This document shows positions 17,734 through 26,932 of a stretch of DNA of 64,000 nt, piece by piece. Positions within the stretch are counted from its first letter, which is position 1, and each line of letters begins with the position of its first letter. Made by a program: the position numbers and the translations under genes. The notes beneath the pieces were generated by a model that did not search any database, was not told the origin of the DNA, and saw nothing but the letters and a program-made list of their open reading frames with translations. Source of the stretch: Deltaproteobacteria bacterium (GTDB taxonomy: Bacteria; Myxococcota_C; UBA6777); assembly GCA_006226375.1 (NCBI GenBank), contig SBHC01000039.1, forward strand, positions 1-64,000. The letters run 5' to 3'.

Positions 17734-17791
17734 TTGGAAGATACCCTATGCCCAACATCCCAATGTCATAAACCCATGCGCAATCTTCCAA
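17734..17791 (+). promoter_or_regulatory. 9-base inverted repeat in the clpB leader
   Basis: TTGGAAGAT (17734-17742) and ATCTTCCAA (17783-17791) are perfect complements around a 40-base loop. If transcription starts near 17705 it lies inside the 5' untranslated RNA of clpB. Confidence 0.4.
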
Positions 17792-17923
17792 GTCTTCGCG
17801 CTGCAAGGCTGTCTTTTTTGCTTTGCACGACGATGGTGAACTGCGTCTGGAGCGTGTGACCACACAACAAGAGACAACACCCCCTCGGTTCAACCAGGGT
17901 GAAAGATAGACAAGGAGTTCGGG

Positions 17924-20491
17924 ATGAACATGGAAAAACTGACAACAAAGAGTCGTGAAGCTCTCGGTGAAGCCCAATCCATCTGCCGACGAAAGAGTCA
18001 TGGGGAAGTGGCACCGGTCCACTTGTTGGCTGCTTTGGTCGACGACAACGCAAGTCCCGTAAGTGCCGTGTTGCAACGAATGAACGTTTCTCGCGCAGAC
18101 TTCCGTCGCGATGTAGAGATGAAGATGGAGCGACAGCCGCGTGTTTCGGGCGATATGGATCACTCCTTCGGGCGTGGCATCCAGCGCGTGCTGGAGCAAG
18201 CGTTTCGAGAAGCCGACGAACTTAAAGATGAGTATGTGGGCCAGGACCTGCTGTTCCTTGGATTGTTGCAACGCGCCGAAGAACTCGCTGGAATCTTCGA
18301 CAAGTACGGTCTGCAACCCAAACGAGTGAAAGAAGTTTTGAAGTCGATTCGTGGCTCACAGAGCGCGCAAGATCCCGATGCTGAAAACAAGTATCAGGTG
18401 TTGGAGAAGTACTGCAGGGATCTCACGGAGTTGGCCCATCGCGGGAAGCTCGACCCTGTGATTGGTCGTGACGAAGAGCTGCGCCGCGTCTTGGAAGTCT
18501 TGGCTCGTCGCACCAAAAACAACCCTGTGTTGATTGGTGAGCCTGGCGTTGGAAAGACAGCCGTTGTCGAAGGGATCGCTCTGCGTATCGCAAAAGGCGA
18601 CGTACCCGAGGGAATGAAAGAGCTGCGCGTTCTTGCCCTCGACCTGGGAGCCTTGATCGCCGGCGCCAAGTTTCGCGGTGAGTTTGAGGAACGCCTCAAG
18701 GCTGTGATCCAGGAAATCACCGAGGCAGAGCAACCCATTGTTCTGTTCATTGACGAGCTTCATACCCTCGTCGGAGCCGGGGCCGCTCAAGGCGCGATGG
18801 ACGCGTCCAACATGCTCAAACCCGCTCTGGCCCGGGGCGAACTCCACTGTGTTGGTGCGACCACTCTCGACGAGTACCGCAAACACATCGAGAAGGACGC
18901 TGCGTTGGCTCGTCGCTTCCAGCCCGTGAATGTGGGCGAACCGACCGTAGAAGATACCATCCAGATCCTTCGCGGTCTGAAGGAGAAGTACGAGGTTCAC
19001 CACGGGATCCGGATCCGCGATGCCGCGTTGGTGGCTGCTGCTCAACTGAGCCACCGGTACATCACCGACCGCTTCCTTCCTGACAAAGCCATTGATTTGA
19101 TCGATGAGTCCGCCAGTCGTCTGCGCCTGGAAAGTGACAGTATGCCGACGGAACTCGACAACCTACAGCGCCGCCTCGATAACATGGAGATGGAGCGTCA
19201 AGCCCTCAAGAAGGAAAACGACAACGCCTCCAAAGCTCGGCTGACCGAACTTGAAAAGGAACTCGTTGTTCTGCAAAAAGAGTTGGAAGTCGAAAAGGCC
19301 GATTGGAACGAAGAACTCGGTGCTCTCGAAGAGATCCGCAACATCAAGAAGATGTTGGATGAACAACGGACAGAGTTTGAGTTGGCGCAGCAACGCGGTG
19401 ACTTGGGACGGGCGTCGGAAATCCGATTCGGGATGATCCCCGAGCTGGAACAACAACTCACGATCAAAGAAGCCAAGATGGAGGAACTCCAGAGCAAAGG
19501 GTCTTATCTTCGCGAAGAAGTCTCCGAAGAAGACATCGCCCGCGTGGTGTCGCGGTGGACCGGCATTCCTGTCTCCAAGATGCTGGAAAGCGAACAACAA
19601 AAACTCCTCACCATGGAAGATCGACTGCGTCACCGGGTGGTTGGGCAGGACAACGCTCTGGAGAAAGTCGCTGACTGTATCCGCCGCGCCCGCGCCGACC
19701 TCAAAGACGAGCGGCGACCCCTTGGTTCGTTCCTGTTTCTCGGGCCGACCGGTGTGGGGAAAACGGAGCTGGCTCGTTCCTTGGCCGACTTCCTCTTCGA
19801 TGACGAGGATATGATCATCCGCATCGATATGTCTGAATACATGGAGAAACACTCGGTATCTCGCCTGATTGGTGCCCCTCCGGGGTATGTGGGATACGAT
19901 GAAGGTGGCCAACTGACCGAGCCTGTGCGTCGTCGCCCTTACTCTGTGGTGCTCTTTGATGAGGTCGAAAAGGCTCACAAAGAAGTGTTCAACACATTGT
20001 TGCAACTCCTCGACGATGGCCGCCTCACCGATGGTCAAGGCCGCACCGTAGACTTCCGAAACACCGTGGTCATCATGACCTCCAACCTCGGAAGCGAGTT
20101 CATTATGAACGAAACCGACGACGACATCATGGAGGCCAAGGTCGAAACCGTCCTGTACCAACACTTCCGACCTGAGTTCCTCAACCGACTGGACGAAACC
20201 ATTGTGTTCCACTCCCTCAAAAAGGAACAAATCGGCAGGATCGTCGACATTCAAATGGCCCGGTTTGGCAAGCGTTTGGCCCGTCGGGAACTGTTCATGG
20301 ACGTCTCAACCGCCGCCCGTGACCTGCTCGTGGAAGAAGGCTTCGACCCAACCTTTGGCGCACGCCCCATCAAACGCGCCATCCAACGCCTGATCGAAGC
20401 TCCCCTCGCACGCCGCATCCTCGCCGGCGACTTCCTCCCCGGCTCCACCGTTCACATCGATGCCCACGACGGACAACTCTCCTTCTCCTAA
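17924..20491 (+). CDS. clpB: ClpB protein disaggregase
   Basis: 855 residues, normal for ClpB. Hexameric AAA+ ATPase that extracts and refolds aggregated proteins with DnaK. Domains: Clp N-domain (1-145), first AAA+ with Walker A GEPGVGKT (205-212) and Walker B LFIDELHT, coiled-coil M-domain (about 405-530), second AAA+ with GPTGVGKT (607-614) and [10 protein letters not shown], then the C-terminal D2-small domain. The first-ring pore loop is visible as KFRGEFE and the second as GYVGYDEGG. The N-domain region is shorter in linker than in E. coli but complete. AAGGAG lies 6 bases before the ATG. Confidence 0.97.
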   Translation: MNMEKLTTKSREALGEAQSICRRKSHGEVAPVHLLAALVDDNASPVSAVLQRMNVSRADFRRDVEMKMERQPRVSGDMDHSFGRGIQRVLEQAFREADELKDEYVGQDLLFLGLLQRAEELAGIFDKYGLQPKRVKEVLKSIRGSQSAQDPDAENKYQVLEKYCRDLTELAHRGKLDPVIGRDEELRRVLEVLARRTKNNPVLIGEPGVGKTAVVEGIALRIAKGDVPEGMKELRVLALDLGALIAGAKFRGEFEERLKAVIQEITEAEQPIVLFIDELHTLVGAGAAQGAMDASNMLKPALARGELHCVGATTLDEYRKHIEKDAALARRFQPVNVGEPTVEDTIQILRGLKEKYEVHHGIRIRDAALVAAAQLSHRYITDRFLPDKAIDLIDESASRLRLESDSMPTELDNLQRRLDNMEMERQALKKENDNASKARLTELEKELVVLQKELEVEKADWNEELGALEEIRNIKKMLDEQRTEFELAQQRGDLGRASEIRFGMIPELEQQLTIKEAKMEELQSKGSYLREEVSEEDIARVVSRWTGIPVSKMLESEQQKLLTMEDRLRHRVVGQDNALEKVADCIRRARADLKDERRPLGSFLFLGPTGVGKTELARSLADFLFDDEDMIIRIDMSEYMEKHSVSRLIGAPPGYVGYDEGGQLTEPVRRRPYSVVLFDEVEKAHKEVFNTLLQLLDDGRLTDGQGRTVDFRNTVVIMTSNLGSEFIMNETDDDIMEAKVETVLYQHFRPEFLNRLDETIVFHSLKKEQIGRIVDIQMARFGKRLARRELFMDVSTAARDLLVEEGFDPTFGARPIKRAIQRLIEAPLARRILAGDFLPGSTVHIDAHDGQLSFS

Positions 20492-20499
20492 TTTCCTTT

Positions 20500-20544
20500 T
20501 TTGGGGAACCATGCACGTCCCCGTATCATCCCCACGTCCCCAAA
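20500..20544 (+). terminator. Possible terminator after clpB
   Basis: TTTGGGGA (20500-20507) and TCCCCAAA (20537-20544) are perfect 8-base complements, but the loop is long (29 bases) and no T tract follows. It sits between convergent genes and could serve either strand. Confidence 0.3.
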
Positions 20545-20551
20545 TAATTCG

Positions 20552-21496
20552 TTATTCCCAGACGTTGGGGTTGAGTTGTCCGGTGACCTCATTGGGTCGG
20601 GAGGGTCGTGTGAGGAAGTAGACGGCGGTGGCGGTTCCAGCGATGATGGCGGCGGAGCCAACGCCGACGCCGACCCAGACCCACGGTGAGATCTTCTTTG
20701 GTGGTTTGGGAGGGGGAGGGCGTCGGATGATGATACGAGTGCGGGGGCGGGGTCGCGGTTTGGGTTTGCTTTTGAGGGTAACCTTGATGGTTTTGCGAGA
20801 CCACCGGGGTACAGTGACCTTCATTTGTTGGGCTTGGTAGCCAGGAGCTTGGATGCGCAGCGTTGCTGATGTTTGGGTGAGGGGGACTGGCTGCGAGACA
20901 ATCGTCCAGCGTGCGGGTTGATCCCCTTGGGACGAAGGTTGTTGAAGCTCAATTTGGGCTTGGGCAGGGAGACCTTGAATCGTGAGCAAGGACGGTTGGG
21001 TGGGGCAGACCCGTGCAAACTTGCTGTTGGCTTCTTGGAAACGTCCAGGAAGCTGGGGATTGATGCGCCAGTTTTGCCAATTGTTTTGGGGTGTGGTGGG
21101 TAGCGTTTGGACGCGTTGACGCAGACGTTGAAAGTTGCGGCACGCTTGTCGAGGTTGTTGGAGGGTGAGGGCGATCATACCGAGGTGGTAGTCTACATCT
21201 GCCATGCCCAACGTGTTGAACTGCTTGCGACGTCCTTTGAGCTTGGGATGACGCTTTTCAAGCAGCGCCAGCGTGCTCTTAAATGTTGCTTGAGAACGTT
21301 TCCACTGCTTGCGTTGGTAGAGCTTAAGGGCTTTGCGGTAGCGGAGTCGGGCCTGAATGACATCATCGGCGTGGGCAGTGGGTGTAGGGCCAAGCAAGCC
21401 AAGACAGAGGCCAGCGAGGAGACACCTGGACCAATGACGCAGAAGTGTACCCAGAGGGAAAAGTGTGTGCCCAGACAAGTGCGAAATTCCTACCAT
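20552..21496 (-). CDS. PEGA-like exported protein with C-terminal TM anchor
   Basis: About 314 residues from the ATG at 21496, where a signal peptide begins (hydrophobic CLLAGLCLGLLG ending AHA). Residues about 45-120 look like a short helical/TPR region. About 170-240 has PEGA-like beta repeats (PLTQTSATLRIQAPGYQAQQMKVTVPRWSR). A Pro/Arg linker leads to a C-terminal TM helix (about 265-290). The layout matches the protein at 31306-32205. It is the downstream neighbour, on the same strand, of the receptor kinase gene at 21830-24475, so a shared role is plausible. Confidence 0.7.
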   Translation of the reverse strand: MVGISHLSGHTLFPLGTLLRHWSRCLLAGLCLGLLGPTPTAHADDVIQARLRYRKALKLYQRKQWKRSQATFKSTLALLEKRHPKLKGRRKQFNTLGMADVDYHLGMIALTLQQPRQACRNFQRLRQRVQTLPTTPQNNWQNWRINPQLPGRFQEANSKFARVCPTQPSLLTIQGLPAQAQIELQQPSSQGDQPARWTIVSQPVPLTQTSATLRIQAPGYQAQQMKVTVPRWSRKTIKVTLKSKPKPRPRPRTRIIIRRPPPPKPPKKISPWVWVGVGVGSAAIIAGTATAVYFLTRPSRPNEVTGQLNPNVWE

Positions 21497-21829
21497 CACC
21501 CGAGAAGAGTCGTTCCAAACGAAAAGAGTTGTTGCAGCCAACCTTACGAACACAAGGCTGTTGTCAAAACAAACGGTTGCTTGCGTTTCATGGGTTCTTG
21601 ACGACGTAACTGTTTTGCATCTTAAGGGGCGGTGGTGGGAAAAAGCAAGAGAACTCACAGAACAAAATGAGAACGCCAAAATAAGAAAGGCTGCATCGGA
21701 AAGATACTGCGTCGGGAGCAAACGTAGCGGTGTACACGAAAGAATGTGGGGCAACCGAGACCGCAAAGAGCCTTACTCTCGCTGAAAAGAACAAACGATT
21801 CTTGGGGCTTGGCTAGAACAGTGGAGAGG
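21497..21829. other. 333-base gap between the kinase and the PEGA gene
   Basis: No coding gene is convincing here. On the minus strand a possible promoter for the PEGA gene reads TTGACA (21567-21562) and TAAGGT (21546-21541) with a short 15-base spacer, about 45 bases before the ATG at 21496. Frames opening upstream of 21496 lack a signal peptide or ribosome binding site. Confidence 0.4.
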
Positions 21830-24475
21830 TTAACGTCGGTTGGGGCGACGGCATGATTTGGGGCAGGGCTCAAACGGGACTTGCTCGCTACAGTTGCAAC
21901 GACATTGTCGGTAGCGTGCGTAGCTTGCGTTTCGTGCGCGCGGGTACATTTTGAGGTACTTGCGGTAGTTGGACCAGCAGGTGAACCACTTCTTCTTGCG
22001 CTCGCTAGAGCGGGCTTTTCGGAAGAACCTTTGGGCCTTGCGGTGCTTGCGCTCCCACTGAGAGACCAAACGAACCATGCGATGATTCGGGGGAATCCAG
22101 TCGAGCTTGCTTAGCTTTTGGTTCAACTGCAAGAACATCGACTTGGCCTTCTTGAACTCGTTGGTCACGGTGGCCATGCGTCGGATGCTTTTCCACTGGG
22201 GAATCATCTCTTTCAGGCTGTTCGCGCGTTCTTCGGCCTGCTTGCGTTGTTTGGTGCAGTACTCTTTGAGAAGGGTGGCTCCTTTGCAAGTGTTGTCCCA
22301 CTCTTCGAGGAGCTTTTGGGCGAGCTTAGACGCTTGGCTCAGTCTGGCGCGCTGGACCAGTCGCTTCATTCGCTTGTCGATACGAACCGCCCGGTTCATC
22401 CGTTTGATCTGGCCCAACGTCTCAGTGATGCGCTCGGTTTTGATGTTGGCTTTGTTGAGAACGGGCTTGAGCCAGGATTGCCAACCCGGCTTCTTTTGGT
22501 ACGAGCGAAGCAGGCGCAGGTACCGCTCCAAGAGAACTTTGGTTCGTTGAGGATAAGGTTGCAAAAACTCTTGGGCTAGCTGCAACAAGTTCTTGTGAGC
22601 AGCGACATCATCAGGGTAAAACAAGAGCTTGTTGAGGGTCTTGTCGAGCGAACGCTTGAACCGGTAGCTTCGAGGGTTCAGGCGCTTGGGTGAGATCTGC
22701 TCCCGGAGCTTGGTGAGCTGCGTCTGACGCTGTACCTCCATACGCCCCAACAATTGCTTGCGGCGTGCAGCTATCTTGGCCTTCATCGAAGGGTCTTGGA
22801 TGGCGTAGTTGAACCGCTCCAGATCGTTGTAGACTAACACCGCGTAACGTGGGAAACGTTGGGCCAACTCCTTGGCCACCAACAACGACGTTTGGATGTA
22901 TTGCGGCTGGGAAGGGTCTTGAAGCTTCTGGACAGTGTTGAACACATCCAAGGCTTTGCGGAAGTTGTCTTGCTTGAGAAATGCACGGAACGTCTTGTGG
23001 GATTGGGCCAGAATCTTCTTCTTGTCTTGCATCTCTGACTCAAGCTGCTTCAGACGCCGACGTTCGTTCGCTGTAAGATTCTCCTCTCCGACTTCATCCC
23101 GGTACTTTTTGAGGGCCTGAAGGGAGGCATAGCGATGCTTCAGACGACCCCAAGCCACACTGATGGAGCGGTAGATCCTGGCGTTGTACGTTTTGGAGCC
23201 CTTCTTAAACTTCTTCGACTTAATCACTTTTTGCCACTGCTGTAGAGCGACTTTGTACTTCTTGGCGTCGAAGGCTTCCGCTCCATCGACTTGGAGTTGG
23301 TCCAGTCGTGAGAGCCGCTTGGCAGGCTGGCGTTGCGTGGGGGCAGGGGCAGGCTTCTGTACGAAGGTGTAACCCATCCAGCCTCCGCCCACGAGAAGAA
23401 GGACCACCAGGACGAAGCGAAACAACCACGTACCTAACGGCGTTCGGACGTCAATCTCGTCGGTGAATTGGGGCTGGTACGTCGTCTCCCACTTTTGTCG
23501 AAGAGACTTGTCTTTGGCCTGACTTCCCAGTACACCGGTGGCTTTGGCAAGCTCTTCCCAGGCTTCATCGATTGAAGTGGGTCGTTCGTTTGGATTCTTG
23601 TCAAGCAAGCGGTGGAGGTACAGTTCCAGGGCTGTGCCTGACAGGTTCTCAATGATGGTCCCTGCCAGGGGGGGACGACGGGTCAGAATGGCCGCCATTT
23701 GCTCGGCCAGCGTGGCTTCTTCCAGGGGAAGTTGACCCGTGAACATCTGGTACAGAATCACCCCAAACGCGTAGATGTCGACGCTGGGACCCAGATCGTC
23801 TGACTTGCGACGGCGCAATTGTTCGGGGGAAAGATAGTAAGGTGTGCCCAGGACCGTGCCGGTGCGGGTCAGGTTTTGCTGACCTTCCAACAAGTGAGAC
23901 TCCTGGATCTTGGCGATACCAAAGTCGAGGATCTTAACGGTTGGGACTGGGTTGTTGGCCCGAGGTACCAAAAAGATGTTGGAGGGCTTGAGGTCGCGGT
24001 GGATGATTCCCGCTTCGTGGGCAGCGCTGAGTCCTGCACAGAGCTGCTTGGCCACGCCCAATATGTACGATGCGCCGAGGGGGGCTTCTCGCATCTTGGC
24101 TTCGAGGTCCATGCCTTCCAAGAACTCCAGCACCATGTAGGTGCCGATTCCCTCTTGCTTGCCAAAGTGGATGATTTGGATGACATTTTCGTGTCGCAAG
24201 TGACTGGCAGCAAGGGCTTCTGTGCGGAAACGCTCAACCACATCGCGTTTGTGTGTCACCTCCGGACGTAGCAACTTAATCGCCACCGGATTGCCAAGCA
24301 TTGTGTGGTGGGCAAGGAAGACCATCGCCATCCCACCTTCACCAAGCTGTCGCTTGATCACCCACTCGCTGATGCGCTCGCCTACGTAGCTGATAGCCGG
24401 TCGTGGTGACTCACACTTGCTACATTTCGCTAGGGTTTTGCTGTTGTCGTGACCGCACTCGCTACACTGCCACAT
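21830..24475 (-). CDS. Transmembrane Ser/Thr protein kinase with N-terminal RanBP2-type zinc finger
   Basis: 881 residues from the ATG at 24475. Residues 2-21 match W-x-C-x2-C-x3-N-x6-C-x2-C exactly (W2, C4, C7, N11, C18, C21), the RanBP2-type zinc finger pattern. The kinase domain (about 35-300) has a Gly loop (G45-E-G47-G48), Lys67, HRDLKPSN (159-166) and DFG (184-186), so it should be active. One TM helix (about 355-378) follows. The exterior part is about 490 residues, strongly basic and helical (TPR-like), and ends with a six-Cys cluster (RYRQCRCNCSEQ to KSC). It is probably a signalling receptor with a cytoplasmic zinc finger. An earlier in-frame start would add 68 unconserved residues. 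Confidence 0.9.
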   Translation of the reverse strand: MWQCSECGHDNSKTLAKCSKCESPRPAISYVGERISEWVIKRQLGEGGMAMVFLAHHTMLGNPVAIKLLRPEVTHKRDVVERFRTEALAASHLRHENVIQIIHFGKQEGIGTYMVLEFLEGMDLEAKMREAPLGASYILGVAKQLCAGLSAAHEAGIIHRDLKPSNIFLVPRANNPVPTVKILDFGIAKIQESHLLEGQQNLTRTGTVLGTPYYLSPEQLRRRKSDDLGPSVDIYAFGVILYQMFTGQLPLEEATLAEQMAAILTRRPPLAGTIIENLSGTALELYLHRLLDKNPNERPTSIDEAWEELAKATGVLGSQAKDKSLRQKWETTYQPQFTDEIDVRTPLGTWLFRFVLVVLLLVGGGWMGYTFVQKPAPAPTQRQPAKRLSRLDQLQVDGAEAFDAKKYKVALQQWQKVIKSKKFKKGSKTYNARIYRSISVAWGRLKHRYASLQALKKYRDEVGEENLTANERRRLKQLESEMQDKKKILAQSHKTFRAFLKQDNFRKALDVFNTVQKLQDPSQPQYIQTSLLVAKELAQRFPRYAVLVYNDLERFNYAIQDPSMKAKIAARRKQLLGRMEVQRQTQLTKLREQISPKRLNPRSYRFKRSLDKTLNKLLFYPDDVAAHKNLLQLAQEFLQPYPQRTKVLLERYLRLLRSYQKKPGWQSWLKPVLNKANIKTERITETLGQIKRMNRAVRIDKRMKRLVQRARLSQASKLAQKLLEEWDNTCKGATLLKEYCTKQRKQAEERANSLKEMIPQWKSIRRMATVTNEFKKAKSMFLQLNQKLSKLDWIPPNHRMVRLVSQWERKHRKAQRFFRKARSSERKKKWFTCWSNYRKYLKMYPRARNASYARYRQCRCNCSEQVPFEPCPKSCRRPNRR

Positions 24476-24694
24476 GCAAGGAAATCCTTCTCCATCTGAG
24501 ACAAGGCCTTTGTCGTGGCGACATTGTACGCGAGGAACCCCACCAGAGCAAGATTCGTTTGGCGCTGCCGAAATTTTGCGGCGGGGGGAACCGGTCTGTA
24601 TCATGGCAGAGCACCGTAGTGGGTTTGCCAATGTTCCTATCGTAAACTTCGATCGGATCGTTGCCCAAGAAAAGACCACAATCCTGTGAACCCT

Positions 24695-24750
24695 TGTCTC
24701 GCGAGACAGGTTTCAGGCTCGATTTTATGATAGCAGTACATCTGTACTGC
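24695..24750. promoter_or_regulatory. Two perfect palindromes between the zinc-finger kinase and the SPOR-like gene
   Basis: TGTCTCGCGAGACA (24695-24708) is a perfect 14-base palindrome. GCAGTACA-TC-TGTACTGC (24733-24750) is an 8-2-8 dyad that ends 25 bases before the ATG at 24776. Both lie in the 300-base divergent region (24476-24775), which holds no other recognisable feature. They could be operators or 5' hairpins. Confidence 0.45.
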
Positions 24751-24775
24751 GGTGACGGACGGAGTGCCAGGCGAC

Positions 24776-25633
24776 ATGCATCGCTTTGGAGAACAAATTG
24801 AATTTCGTATCGACCGGCGGCAGATCTTTCTTCTGTTTCTGGGAGGATTGTTTTGGACCTTGCTGTCCTTCTTTCTGGGGATGATGGCTGCACAGCAAGG
24901 GAGCGTAAAGAAGCACCTTGTCGCACTTGGATGGTGGGATGAGCCGGCCTCCCGTCAGCCCCAAAAGTCAGGCCTTGAGCCAGGGCGAGCGCAGGTCTCC
25001 TTTGTGATCAACAATCGTGGAGGGTCGCAAAAGAAACCGTCCGATCGTTCGGAGGAGAAGAAGCCAAAGCAGCGAAAGGCTGCGTCACCACCTCCTGTCC
25101 AGCGACTCCGCTCTCTGGACGACAAGGGGGAGAGCAAGCCTCAAAAGCGCCCCAAACCTGCTCGTCGGCGTCAACCTGTTCAGGATGATCCTCCAGAAGA
25201 CCGAGGCTCCTACCAGAAGCCTCCCAAACGCAATGTGGCTCGGGCGTCCAAGGCCGCTTATAACGTTGCGGAGCACAACACGCTTTCTCTGTTGGAGCAG
25301 GCCAGAGCGTTTCGCCGGGCCAACGAGAAGAAGGCGAAGCCGAGTTCGGCTGTGAATCGGATTTGCGGCAATCAGCTGAAGCCTGAGCAAGGACGCTTTG
25401 CCATTGTGGTAGGTACAAAACCTTCTCTACGAGACATCCGGCGTTGGCGACGACGTCTTGGGCAACAGGGATACTTTTCCCGGATCAAGCGAGTGCGCTT
25501 GAAGGGCAAGCGGCGATTCCGCCTCGTGATGGGGCGGTTCCGGAATCAAACCCAGGCTCATCACTGCATGGATCTGTTCCGTCAGCACTACAAACTTCCG
25601 GGATCGGTGATGGCGTTGGCCAAGATGAGATAG
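24776..25633 (+). CDS. Membrane-anchored SPOR-like protein
   Basis: About 285 residues from the ATG at 24776; a GTG at 24752 is an alternative. A cytoplasmic N-terminus (MHRFGEQIEFRIDRR), one TM helix (about 18-40), a long basic Pro/Lys/Arg linker (60-200) and a C-terminal domain (about 210-285) with SPOR-like alternation: RFAIVVGTKPSLRDIRRW, GYFSRIKRV, RFRLVMGRF, QAHHCMDLF. SPOR domains bind denuded peptidoglycan at division sites. The match is by pattern only. Confidence 0.65.
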   Translation: MHRFGEQIEFRIDRRQIFLLFLGGLFWTLLSFFLGMMAAQQGSVKKHLVALGWWDEPASRQPQKSGLEPGRAQVSFVINNRGGSQKKPSDRSEEKKPKQRKAASPPPVQRLRSLDDKGESKPQKRPKPARRRQPVQDDPPEDRGSYQKPPKRNVARASKAAYNVAEHNTLSLLEQARAFRRANEKKAKPSSAVNRICGNQLKPEQGRFAIVVGTKPSLRDIRRWRRRLGQQGYFSRIKRVRLKGKRRFRLVMGRFRNQTQAHHCMDLFRQHYKLPGSVMALAKMR

Positions 25634-25689
25634 AGGTTTGGGAGAGGCGCCGAAGGTCGGTGACTGGGGAGCGGCTTGGATAGATTGTA

Positions 25690-26763
25690 TTAGATGATGC
25701 GTTCGCGCCATCCGAAGGGATCGTCAACGCGTCCATACTGCAGATCAAGAATGTATTGGTACAGTCGAGCAGCCAACTCACCTGTGGTGCCGTCTCCCAC
25801 TTGGTATTCTTTGTCTTGGTAGCAGAACTGCTTTACAGGTGCGATGATCGCTGCGGTTCCGCTTCCAAACACCTCTTTGAGAGAGCCGTCGTCGTTGGCT
25901 GCGACAACCTCGTCGATAGAGATCTTGCGCTCGACCACTTTCACTCCCCACTCTTTGGCGATGGAAATCACGGCGTCGCGCGTGTTGCCTGGAAGGATGC
26001 TGCCTGTGAGAGGGCTGGTGATGAGCTCATCGTTGATCCGGAAGAAGATGTTCATGGTGCCCACTTCTTCCACGTACTTGCGCTCTTTGGCATCGAGCCA
26101 AAGCACCTGAGAGTAGCCGGCTTGTTGGGCTTCTCGTTGGGCGGCAAGGCTGCCGGAGTAGTTTCCGCTGGTTTTGGCTTCCCCGGTTCCTCCGGCTACG
26201 GCGCGGACGTATTTGTCGCTGACGTAGATGGAGATTGGGTTGAAACCTTCTGGATAGTACGCGCCAACGGGTCCTGCGATGATAAAGAACAAGTACGTGT
26301 CGGAGGGACGAACGCCGAGGAAGGGGTCGGTCGCGATGATGGTCGGTCGGATGTAGAGGGCGCATCCTTCCGCTTTGGGGATCCAGTCTTGATCAAGCTT
26401 GACGAGTTCTTTAAGTCCTTCGCTAACCACGGCCGGGTCCACTGTAGGGATGACCATACGTTCGCAAGACCGGTTCATACGGTTCCAGTTGTTGTTGTAG
26501 CGAAAGAGATAGACCCCTCCGTCTTCACCGCGATAGGCCTTGAGCCCCTCAAACACTTGTTGTCCATAGTGCAGAACCATCGCGGAAGGGCTCAACTCCA
26601 ACATTCTTCGGGGTTCGATGCGGGGGTTGTGCCAACCTTCTTCGCGGTTGAAGTCCATGAGAAACATGTGGTCGGTAAAGTGCCGCCCAAATCCAAGAGC
26701 AGAGCTGTCGGTCGGAAGGGTACCAATCTTACTTTCGCTGGCCCGCGTAATCTTTATGTCCAT
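25690..26763 (-). CDS. ilvE: Branched-chain amino acid aminotransferase
   Basis: PLP-dependent class IV aminotransferase of about 357 residues that interconverts Leu/Ile/Val and their 2-oxo acids. The ATG at 26763 follows AAGGA with 8-base spacing. The PLP lysine is Lys197 in GEAKTSGNYSGSL. Other BCAT marks: HYGQQVFEGLKAYR (65-78), YIRPTI (137-142), EEVGTMNIFF and GSGTAA near the C-terminus. This long form resembles the eukaryotic-type/BCAT2-like branch. It is convergent with the SPOR-like gene. Confidence 0.95.
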   Translation of the reverse strand: MDIKITRASESKIGTLPTDSSALGFGRHFTDHMFLMDFNREEGWHNPRIEPRRMLELSPSAMVLHYGQQVFEGLKAYRGEDGGVYLFRYNNNWNRMNRSCERMVIPTVDPAVVSEGLKELVKLDQDWIPKAEGCALYIRPTIIATDPFLGVRPSDTYLFFIIAGPVGAYYPEGFNPISIYVSDKYVRAVAGGTGEAKTSGNYSGSLAAQREAQQAGYSQVLWLDAKERKYVEEVGTMNIFFRINDELITSPLTGSILPGNTRDAVISIAKEWGVKVVERKISIDEVVAANDDGSLKEVFGSGTAAIIAPVKQFCYQDKEYQVGDGTTGELAARLYQYILDLQYGRVDDPFGWRERII

Positions 26764-26932
26764 GGTGTTTATCCTTCGTATATCGCAGACAAGGAGGGTG
26801 TTGTCGTCCTCTTCTGCGGGAGTCGAGCGTGCGATTCTACGTTCTCGCTGGCTCCAACTCATCGTTGTGGGAGTGGTGTCTCCTCATTGTTCTTGCTTGT
26901 AGGGGGAGGCCACTCAAACCGATTGTAGAAGA

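Noticed and set aside
17642-17923. CIRCE or sigma32 heat-shock element before clpB
   Set aside because: Neither the TTAGCACTC dyad nor a good heat-shock -35/-10 pair could be found.
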